Shown here piece after piece: positions 1 to 5,150 of a stretch of DNA of 5,150 bases. Location: NCBI GenBank assembly GCA_003133505.1, contig PKXT01000028.1, positions 18,600 through 23,749 of the forward strand, read 5' to 3'. The stretch comes from Acidobacteriota bacterium (GTDB lineage: Bacteria > Acidobacteriota > Terriglobia > Acidiferrales > UBA7541). Within the stretch, counting starts at the first letter, position 1. Every line of letters starts with the position of its first letter. Both the position numbers and the translations under genes were made by a program. A model generated the notes under the pieces. That model did no database searches. It saw only the letters and a list, made by a program, of their open reading frames with translations, and had not been told where the DNA came from.

Positions 1-2
1 AA

Positions 3-2279
3 ATGAGAAAATCGCGCGTAGTATTCGCACTGGTCGTGGTTTTATTTGGAATTTTCGGCACTGTGGCATTCGCACAGGATCCGGGATGGCCGCGTGTACT
101 TACGAAGCAAGGCAATACCCTCGTCTATTACCAGCCACAGGTAGATAGGTGGACTCACTTTCAGGAACTCGATTGGCGTATGGCAATTTCGATCACGTCG
201 GCGGCCGGCAAAACCGCCATTGGGGCAGTTTCGCTGCAGGGTTGGACCACCATCGACACCGACACCCAGACGGTGTTGATATCCAACCTCAAGATTAAGA
301 ACACCTATTTCCCTGCCCTCGATTCTGCCAGCGCGGCAACCATGGACCAACTGGTGAGGACGTTCCTTCCGCCTGCCGTTTCGATTTCCATGCAGCGACT
401 GGTTGCATGCGTTCCGAAAGCGGCGGCACCCGCTTCCGGCGTGCAATTGAATAATGATCCGCCCCATGTTTATGTCAGTTACCAGCCGGCAATTCTTTTG
501 GGCGTAGAGGGTCAGCCACTCTTTGCTGATATCCCCAATACAAAACTACAGTATGTAATCAACACAAACTGGGCCTTGTTCGCTTATGATAAATCCGCTT
601 ATTATTTGTTGGCCGGCGAGCAATGGCTGACGTCAAACAGCCTGCAAGGTCCATGGTCGCCAGCGGCAAACCTCCCCAAGGACATGAACCGGCTCCTCAA
701 CGACCCACAGTGGGTGGCCCTCAAGAGTTTTATTCCACCAGCACCGGTAACCTCCAATTCCGTTGGACCTACGGTTTTCTACAGCACCGCACCGGCCAAC
801 GTTATTCTTTTCGATGGACAACCCGTTTATTCCGCAATTCGGGGAACCCAATTGGTTTATGCCACCAATACCAGGAGCTATCTTTTCGTTTACTCGCCCA
901 CGAACCAATACTATTACTTGACGTCCGGTCGGTGGTTCACCGCCGGTAGTCTTCAGGGGCCATGGACCTTTGCGACGCCGAGCCTTCCCGCTGACTTCGC
1001 TCAGATTCCAGCTGATACCCCTCCCGCGCAGGTTCTACCCTCCGTTCCAGGCACTGAGGAAGCCAGGGATTCTGTCCTCATGGCGCAAATCCCCACTCGG
1101 GTCACAGTAAATCCAAACGTTGCTGCGGCAAACGCGAGCGTAACATATTATGGATCGCCCCAGTTTGCTTCGATTGAAGGGACGTCGATGTCATATGCGA
1201 CGAACACCGCGCAAAAGGTCATCCAGGTTGGCAATTTCTATTATCTCTGCCTACAGGGAATTTGGTTTGTAGCCGGAAACGCCCAGGGACCTTGGCTAAC
1301 CGCGGAATCTGTGCCCCAGGTAATCTATACGATTCCGCCTAGCTCACCGGTCTATAATGTCACATACGTAACACAGGACTTAACCTCTGATGGTAATATC
1401 CAAGCCAGCTACACCGCTGGCTATATGGGGGCGTTCGTTATGGGCGCTGCGATGGGAGCTGTAATTGCGGGAGGTACAGGGTATTACTATCCTCCCTACG
1501 TTTATCACCCCCCCTACGGCTATCCAGCTTACTATCCCTATGCGCACACCTATGGAGCCGCTCCCTATAGCACCGCCGCGGGCGCATACGGCGTTTCACA
1601 GACTGCCTACGGCCCTTATGGATCCGCTACTAGAACTGCATCATACAACCCATACACAGGGACCTCTGCCAGGACGGCTTCAGTCTCCACGCCGTATGGG
1701 AGTGCCGCCGCTGGCAGCGCCTACAACCCATATACTGGCGCGTCCGCTGCCACCAAACAGGGCTCCAATGCCTACAGCTCCTGGGGAAGTTCCGCGGTTT
1801 CGAAGAACGGAATGAGCGCCTCCTCGCAGCATTATACGACTGCCCAAGGGACCACCGGATCAATCCAAACGTCTTCAGGCGGTAAGGCTGCGGGAGCGAG
1901 TGGCGCCTACGGGAACAGCGCAGCCGCCGGGAAAACGGCAGGCGGCAACATGTACGCCAGCGCGGACGGCAATGTTTACAAAAACACAGGCGGCGGTTGG
2001 CAAAAGTATGGCAGCAACGGAAGCTGGAATTCCGTGAACACCTCCAGTGCTCAGCATGACCAGAGCCAAACCCACCAGCAATATCCTTCGTCTTCTTCCG
2101 CCTCCTCCCACCAGCAAAATTCTTACCAGCATCCTGACAGCAGCAGCGAGATGCAGGGAATGCAGCAAGAGGCACAAAACAGGGAGCGAGGCGAACAATC
2201 AACGCAACGTGCCCAGCAGTATCGAAGATCCGGTGGCTCCGGCGGGGCGGGCGGCCGCAGTTATGGTGGGCGCAGATGA
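3..2279 (+). CDS. Secreted protein with three W...QGPW modules and a Tyr/Gly/Ser-rich tail (carbohydrate-binding V/XII-like annotation group)
   Basis: This 758-residue protein is predicted to be exported. Residues 1-24 form a signal peptide: basic MRKSR, a hydrophobic core, and an AFA|Q cleavage site after A24. Residues 25-145 form an N-terminal domain with a single Cys (C136). Residues 155-445 hold three homologous modules, each ending in a W-[LF]-...-QGPW motif (W208/W218, W311/W321, W421/W431). Residues 472-493 form a Gly/Ala-rich hydrophobic stretch with regularly spaced glycines. Residues 494-525 are Tyr/Pro-rich, and residues 526-758 are low-complexity Ala/Ser/Gly/Tyr/Gln with a basic Gly/Arg end. 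I recall similar proteins annotated as 'carbohydrate-binding family V/XII', but sugar binding is not demonstrated by anything visible here. A surface or matrix role is inference. The start lies two bases from the window edge, so no ribosome site is visible; the signal peptide directly after M1 supports it. A decayed paralog lies at 4044-4222. Confidence 0.9.
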   Translation: MRKSRVVFALVVVLFGIFGTVAFAQDPGWPRVLTKQGNTLVYYQPQVDRWTHFQELDWRMAISITSAAGKTAIGAVSLQGWTTIDTDTQTVLISNLKIKNTYFPALDSASAATMDQLVRTFLPPAVSISMQRLVACVPKAAAPASGVQLNNDPPHVYVSYQPAILLGVEGQPLFADIPNTKLQYVINTNWALFAYDKSAYYLLAGEQWLTSNSLQGPWSPAANLPKDMNRLLNDPQWVALKSFIPPAPVTSNSVGPTVFYSTAPANVILFDGQPVYSAIRGTQLVYATNTRSYLFVYSPTNQYYYLTSGRWFTAGSLQGPWTFATPSLPADFAQIPADTPPAQVLPSVPGTEEARDSVLMAQIPTRVTVNPNVAAANASVTYYGSPQFASIEGTSMSYATNTAQKVIQVGNFYYLCLQGIWFVAGNAQGPWLTAESVPQVIYTIPPSSPVYNVTYVTQDLTSDGNIQASYTAGYMGAFVMGAAMGAVIAGGTGYYYPPYVYHPPYGYPAYYPYAHTYGAAPYSTAAGAYGVSQTAYGPYGSATRTASYNPYTGTSARTASVSTPYGSAAAGSAYNPYTGASAATKQGSNAYSSWGSSAVSKNGMSASSQHYTTAQGTTGSIQTSSGGKAAGASGAYGNSAAAGKTAGGNMYASADGNVYKNTGGGWQKYGSNGSWNSVNTSSAQHDQSQTHQQYPSSSSASSHQQNSYQHPDSSSEMQGMQQEAQNRERGEQSTQRAQQYRRSGGSGGAGGRSYGGRR
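465..1340 (+). repeat. Three tandem homologous protein modules within gene 1
   Basis: Modules begin near residues 155, 256 and 378 of the first gene. Each starts with a V-[YF]-Y/S strand-like segment, continues through a (E/D)GQP or IEGT turn, then an (I/A)TNT/N segment and a YYL segment. Each closes with W-[LF]-x-x-(G/N)-x-x-QGPW. The paired tryptophans are 10 residues apart in every copy, and the QGPW motifs are 103 and 110 residues apart. The DNA has diverged well beyond simple tandem duplication, so the repetition is old and kept at protein level. The third copy is shorter: it lacks the few residues that lie between the first strand and the turn in copies 1 and 2. Confidence 0.85.
1482..2276 (+). 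repeat. Low-complexity Tyr/Pro then Ala/Ser/Gly-rich coding tract
   Basis: This coding stretch gives residues 494-758 of gene 1. It opens with clustered Tyr/Pro motifs such as YYYPPY and YHPPYGYPAYYPY. It then contains two copies of a YNPYTG(T/A)SA motif starting at residues 548 and 574, 26 residues apart. A MYASADGNVYKNTGGGWQKY segment follows at residues 650-669, then a Gln/Ser/His-rich part and a basic Gly/Arg tail. No globular fold is suggested, so it is probably disordered. The composition resembles extracellular matrix-type or adhesive tails, which is inference only. Confidence 0.75.
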
Positions 2280-2362
2280 GAGCGCAGGTAATTTCGTGGG
2301 TAGTCGGCACAATAGGAGATCGGCCCAGTTCTTAGTCAAACCTAACAATGACGCGGGTGGCC

Positions 2363-2367
2363 GGTGA
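2363..2367 (+). promoter_or_regulatory. Weak ribosome binding site for the DUF1254 gene
   Basis: GGTGA lies 7 nt before the ATG at 2375 and is the only purine-rich match near it. An in-frame TAA occupies 2372-2374, directly against the ATG. No longer version of the protein is therefore possible, which supports the 2375 start. Confidence 0.4.
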
Positions 2368-2374
2368 AAAATAA

Positions 2375-3811
2375 ATGAAACTGTCTTTTGAAAACATCCC
2401 TCTTGGGGTTGCGACGATTTGCCTCGGCCTCTTGCTTGGGGCCGGCGTGCCTGCCCAAGCCCAGAACTTGACGGTCGGTTCGGCTTCCGTCTTGACGGAG
2501 GACCAAGCGCACGCCATCGGCGTCGATGCCTACATCTATTTTTATTCGCTCGTGACGATGGACATTACGCGGAAGCAATTTACGAACATCGAACCCGGCA
2601 AAGAGTTCGGCAAAGGTCCGATGAATATGTTCGTCAGCATTCAAGAATATCCGCCCGCCAATTTCAAGGGGATCGTGCGCACGAACTTCGACACGCTCTA
2701 TTCCATTGCGTGGCTCGATCTCACCAAAGGGCCAGTAGTTGTTTCCGCGCCCGACACGGCCGGGCGGTACTACCTCCTCCCTATGCTCGACATGTGGACG
2801 GACGTTTTCGCATCGCCGGGCTGGCGCACCACGGGCACGCAAGCGGGTAATTTCCTCATCACTCCGCCCGGATGGAATGGAACGGTCTCGGCCGACTTCA
2901 CGCGCATTGACGCTCCAACCCCGTATGTCTGGATCATCGGGCGCACCAAGACAGACGGGCCGCAGGACTATGATGCGGTACACAAGATTCAGGCGGGCTA
3001 CAAGGTTACGCCGCTCTCCGATTGGGGCAAAGCGTCCAAACCCGTCGAGGTGAAGATCGACCCGACCATCGACATGAAAACGCCGCCGAAGGTACAAGTG
3101 GACACGATGCCAGCCGGTAAGTACTTTGCCTACGCGGCCGAGCTTTTGAAGCTGCACCCACCCCACATCACGGATGAGCCGATCATTGCGCAGATGAAAC
3201 GCATCGGCATCGAGCGCGGCAAGAGCTTCGACCTCGACAAGCAGGATCCCGCAGTGAAGAAGGCACTCGAAAGCGTTCCTGAGGATGCCCAGAAGCTGAT
3301 GGCATGGAAGGTTCCCACAATCGCCCGGGTGGAGAACTACTGGTCGATGAATACGGACACGATGGGAGTCTACGGTAATTATTATCTAAAGCGCGCCATG
3401 GTTACTCAATTGGGCCTTGGCGCAAACCTGCCCGAGGATGCGATTTATCCCTTGAATCTCGCGGACGAGGCCGGTAATCCGCTCGACGGCGCGAACAAGT
3501 ACACGATTCACTTCGACAAGGGCGCCACTCCACCGGCGAACGCATTTTGGTCGATCACTCTTTACGATGCCGAAGGTTTCCAGGTCGCGAACGTCCTCAA
3601 CCGCTTTGCCGTGAGCAGTTGGATGCCGTTCAAGTACAATGCGGACGGCTCGCTCGATCTCTATTTTCAGAGCGACAGCCCTGGCAAGGACAAGGAAGCT
3701 AACTGGCTCCCCGCGCCGAAGGGGCCATTCAATCTGACCATGCGACTCTACTCGCCGCAGCCCGATGCGCTGACAGGCAGGTGGAATCCGCCACCCGTGA
3801 AAAAAATGTAG
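2375..3811 (+). CDS. Exported DUF1254/DUF1214 domain-containing protein
   Basis: This 478-residue protein has the two-domain layout typical of the DUF1254/DUF1214 family. A signal peptide spans residues 1-29, with a likely cleavage AQA|Q after A29. The DUF1254 region covers about residues 50-200. It shows the family hallmarks R-x-N-x-D-T-L-Y (R102, N104, D106, Y109), a K-G-P-V strand, and G-R-Y-Y-L-x-P-M-L-D-M-W-T at 130-142. A mainly helical linker covers about 255-345. The DUF1214 region covers about 360-462, with FWSITLYD (391-398), NWLPAP (443-448) and a closing MRLYSP. Length and both domains look complete, so the gene appears intact. The function of the family is not established; export to the periplasm is inferred from the signal peptide. 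It starts 95 bp after gene 1 in the same direction and is followed by a probable terminator, so co-transcription with gene 1 is possible. Confidence 0.93.
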   Translation: MKLSFENIPLGVATICLGLLLGAGVPAQAQNLTVGSASVLTEDQAHAIGVDAYIYFYSLVTMDITRKQFTNIEPGKEFGKGPMNMFVSIQEYPPANFKGIVRTNFDTLYSIAWLDLTKGPVVVSAPDTAGRYYLLPMLDMWTDVFASPGWRTTGTQAGNFLITPPGWNGTVSADFTRIDAPTPYVWIIGRTKTDGPQDYDAVHKIQAGYKVTPLSDWGKASKPVEVKIDPTIDMKTPPKVQVDTMPAGKYFAYAAELLKLHPPHITDEPIIAQMKRIGIERGKSFDLDKQDPAVKKALESVPEDAQKLMAWKVPTIARVENYWSMNTDTMGVYGNYYLKRAMVTQLGLGANLPEDAIYPLNLADEAGNPLDGANKYTIHFDKGATPPANAFWSITLYDAEGFQVANVLNRFAVSSWMPFKYNADGSLDLYFQSDSPGKDKEANWLPAPKGPFNLTMRLYSPQPDALTGRWNPPPVKKM

Positions 3812-3842
3812 GCGGTCTTACGGCTCGCATCGCAATAGAGGC

Positions 3843-3871
3843 GGGCGGAAGTAAACGTGTCCGCTCCTTTT
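3843..3871 (+). terminator. Probable Rho-independent terminator after the DUF1254 gene
   Basis: A 7-bp stem (GGGCGGA at 3843-3849 pairing with TCCGCTC at 3860-3866, one G-U pair) encloses a 10-nt loop. It is followed by CTTTT at 3867-3871. It lies 31 bp after the stop codon of the DUF1254 gene, a normal distance. The T run is short, so efficiency is uncertain. Confidence 0.55.
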
Positions 3872-4043
3872 AATCCTCAGAACCTATATGCCGGAAAAGG
3901 AGATCCTAGATCGGACTTGGCAAATTCCCGGCATCGCCGAGGCATAATGATGCGAAAAACACTCCCAACTCCTGGTTAGTCGGCAACTCGGAAGTTATCC
4001 CCCAATCTGATTTGAGTAATTAAAATCCGGCAAACCCATTTCC
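3872..4043. other. Non-coding stretch between terminator and paralog remnant
   Basis: No ORF with coding character is visible on either strand here. The stretch contains a 7-bp inverted repeat: ATGCCGG at 3888-3894 and CCGGCAT at 3928-3934, 33 bp apart. The segment near 4010-4030 is AT-rich. I see no similarity to gene 1 in this part; if the lost paralog extended this far, it has decayed beyond recognition by eye. Confidence 0.5.
3888..3934. repeat. 7-bp inverted repeat with 33-bp spacer
   Basis: The arms ATGCCGG (3888-3894) and CCGGCAT (3928-3934) are perfect reverse complements. The spacer holds a near-palindromic GATCCTAGATC at 3902-3912. No T run follows, so it does not look like a terminator. 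A protein-binding site or chance are both possible. Confidence 0.3.
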
Positions 4044-4222
4044 GTGAAAATATCCCAATATAAGGATTCAGTACCAGAGTGGACCCCGCGTTCGATGTCT
4101 ATTGCGCAACCATGGACCAACTTGTGAGGATCTTCGTTCCGCCCGCCGCCTCGATTTTTATGCACCGCCTGGTGGCATGCGTTCCGAAACCGGCGACACC
4201 CACTTCGGGGTGCAAATTAATA
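4044..4222 (+). pseudogene. Frameshifted remnant of a gene 1 paralog
   Basis: This segment is clearly homologous to gene 1 nt 273-450 (residues about 91-150). The core at 4112-4201 aligns without gaps to nt 342-431: 76 of 90 bases are identical by my hand count, and 23 of 30 codons give the same residue (MDQLVR.F.PPA.SI.M.RLVACVPK). Of the 11 changed codons, 7 change the amino acid. Upstream similarity continues more weakly to a GTG...ATATCC...AAG match at 4044-4064, but in another frame. Relative to gene 1 the register shifts by about +2, then -3, then -1 (near 4208). The reading frame of the core ends at TAG 4226-4228. There is no signal peptide and there are no QGPW modules, so both ends of the gene are missing. 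It is best read as the scar of a deleted or decayed second copy. Confidence 0.85.
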
Positions 4223-4250
4223 GTCTAGATAGTAATAAAGGTAGAACACT

Positions 4251-4254
4251 AGGT
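4251..4254 (+). promoter_or_regulatory. Candidate ribosome binding site for the DUF4239-like gene
   Basis: AGGT ends 8 nt before the ATG at 4263 and is the nearest Shine-Dalgarno-like match. A second purine stretch, AAAGG at 4237-4241, is too far away to serve this start. The match is weak, and the start is chosen mainly because the first membrane helix follows it immediately. Confidence 0.35.
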
Positions 4255-4262
4255 CATAACAT

Positions 4263-5030
4263 ATGGAGACTTTAGTAGAATATCCTCTTATCGTTTCGGC
4301 TCTCTGTTTCTTGCTCATGTTGCTATCGGCGCGCCTGGGATTTTTTCTTCGCAAGAAGCAGGGCGACCTAACAGAACACGCACACCAGGACCTGCATCTT
4401 ATTACGTCCGCTACACTTACGTTGCTCGGTCTTATCATCGGATTTAGCTTTTCTATGGCCATCAGTCGATACGATCTGCGTAAACAGTACGAAGAGGCTG
4501 AAGCCAACGCGATCGGCACGGAATACCTCCGGGCGGACTTTCTGCCAGCAGCGGATAGGATGAATGTACGTGCACTGCTGACGAAGTATCTCGATCAACG
4601 TGTTTTGTTTTATGAAACTCGCGACGAGAATGCACTTCGGCATATCGATGCCGCTACCGCGCAATTGCAGGCCGAGCTTTGGTCGGCAGTGCGTAGTCCG
4701 GTTGCCTCGCAGCCAATACCCGTTCTTACCCTGACCGTTTCAGGTATGAACGATGTGCTGAACTCGCAGGGATACACACAAACTGCCTGGTGGAACCGGA
4801 TTCCACCCGGGGCGTGGTTCCTGATGGTAACCATTGCCCTCTGTTCAAACCTGTTGGTCGGTCTTGATTCGCACTGGGCCGGAGCGAGAGTCAGCCGTTT
4901 GCTGGTTCTACCTCTTGTGCTATCCATCGCGTTCTTCGCCATAGCGGACATTGACAGTCCCCGCCGGGGCGTCATTCGCGTTCATCCTCAAGATTTAACA
5001 AATCTCATTCAGTCCTTGCATGGGTATTGA
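4263..5030 (+). CDS. DUF4239 / bestrophin-like four-helix membrane protein
   Basis: This 255-residue protein is predicted to sit in the inner membrane. It has two N-terminal helices (about residues 8-28 and 47-67), a soluble, mostly helical middle (about 70-180), and two C-terminal helices (about 183-201 and 211-229). Family-type signatures are visible. The second helix reads LLGLIIGFSFSMAISRYD and runs into R-K-Q-x-x-x-x-E-A-N-A-I-G-T-x-Y-L-R (73-90). After the last helix comes DIDSPRRGVIRV (229-240). I recognise this as the group annotated DUF4239 or 'bestrophin-like domain'. Channel activity is not shown for it and should not be assumed. The length is normal for the group and no key part is missing. 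It lies 451 bp after the previous gene, beyond a terminator, so it probably has its own promoter. Its leader adjoins the paralog remnant. Confidence 0.9.
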   Translation: METLVEYPLIVSALCFLLMLLSARLGFFLRKKQGDLTEHAHQDLHLITSATLTLLGLIIGFSFSMAISRYDLRKQYEEAEANAIGTEYLRADFLPAADRMNVRALLTKYLDQRVLFYETRDENALRHIDAATAQLQAELWSAVRSPVASQPIPVLTLTVSGMNDVLNSQGYTQTAWWNRIPPGAWFLMVTIALCSNLLVGLDSHWAGARVSRLLVLPLVLSIAFFAIADIDSPRRGVIRVHPQDLTNLIQSLHGY

Positions 5031-5150
5031 TCGGAAAAAAAGCAGTCGGGCTGTGAATTTACTCGAATTTCAACTGAGATTTATTTCCCAGAGGAATGGT
5101 TTTCTTGCGAGGTAAGCATTGACAGCTTATTGAAGGCCTATTCGGCCAGG
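5031..5150. other. Intergenic tail, no gene seen
   Basis: No supported coding region, terminator or RNA gene is visible in these last 120 bp. A GAGG followed by ATG at 5096 leads only to an 8-codon ORF ending at TGA. A small GGCC-TATTC-GGCC hairpin lies near 5134-5146 without a T run. A TTGACA hexamer at 5119-5124 has no convincing -10 partner inside the window. Confidence 0.5.

Noticed and set aside
1465..1815. 116-codon + strand ORF in another frame of gene 1
   Set aside because: It is a Pro/Thr/His-rich shadow of the Tyr/Pro/Ala tract with no start signal. It matters only as the frame reached if the C7 tract slipped.
1630..2310. 226-codon ORF on the - strand opposite the gene 1 tail
   Set aside because: The translation is Arg/Cys/His-rich with no signal or domain. 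It mirrors the low-complexity Ala/Ser/Gly codons of gene 1.
2342..3166. 274-codon ORF on the - strand opposite the DUF1254 gene
   Set aside because: It lies fully antisense to a clear family member, its translation is Arg/His/Val-rich with no recognisable domain, and it follows from the codon composition of the real gene.
4044..4222. Remnant as part of a mobile element or a repeat family
   Set aside because: No terminal inverted repeats, target duplications or transposase traces are visible at its edges. Colinear homology to the coding frame of gene 1 explains it better.
4217..4519. 100-codon - strand ORF overlapping the membrane protein gene
   Set aside because: It is antisense to the well-supported DUF4239-like gene, with no domain and no ribosome site.
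5134..5146. GGCC-TATTC-GGCC hairpin as a terminator for the membrane protein gene
   Set aside because: The stem is only four pairs, no T run follows, and it lies more than 100 bp after the stop codon.
5119..5150. TTGACA hexamer as a promoter at the window end
   Set aside because: No TATAAT-like element lies 16-18 bp downstream within the window, and a lone hexamer is weak evidence.

Overview
The window carries three complete or near-complete protein-coding genes, all on the + strand, plus one decayed gene fragment. Base composition is moderately GC-rich. The mix of proteins is a large secreted Tyr/Gly/Ser-rich protein with repeated 'W...QGPW' modules, a secreted DUF1254/DUF1214 protein and a DUF4239/bestrophin-like membrane protein. 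This fits an environmental Gram-negative bacterium. Acidobacteriota or a soil proteobacterium is my best guess from family recollection; no marker gene in the window fixes the taxonomy. There are no rRNA, tRNA, CRISPR, transposase or phage genes.

Layout: (1) 3-2279, a 758-residue exported protein with a signal peptide, an N-terminal domain, three homologous modules of about 105 residues, a glycine-zipper-like hydrophobic stretch and a long low-complexity tail. (2) A 95-bp gap, then 2375-3811, an exported DUF1254/DUF1214 protein. (3) A 451-bp non-coding stretch (3812-4262). It starts with a probable intrinsic terminator and contains an inverted repeat. From about 4044 to 4222 it holds a frameshifted remnant of a second copy of gene 1, matching residues about 91-150. 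(4) 4263-5030, a 255-residue four-helix membrane protein of the DUF4239/bestrophin-like group. (5) 5031-5150, 120 bp with no gene that I can support.

Genes 1 and 2 are co-oriented and closely spaced, both products are predicted to be exported, and the terminator follows gene 2. They could therefore be co-transcribed, though 95 bp also leaves room for a separate promoter. Gene 3 is probably a separate unit whose leader lies on or next to the scar of the decayed paralog. None of the three families has a well-established biochemical function, so no pathway can be assigned. The most informative observation is the paralog remnant: it shows that a second gene-1-type locus once existed here and was lost by deletion and frameshift.
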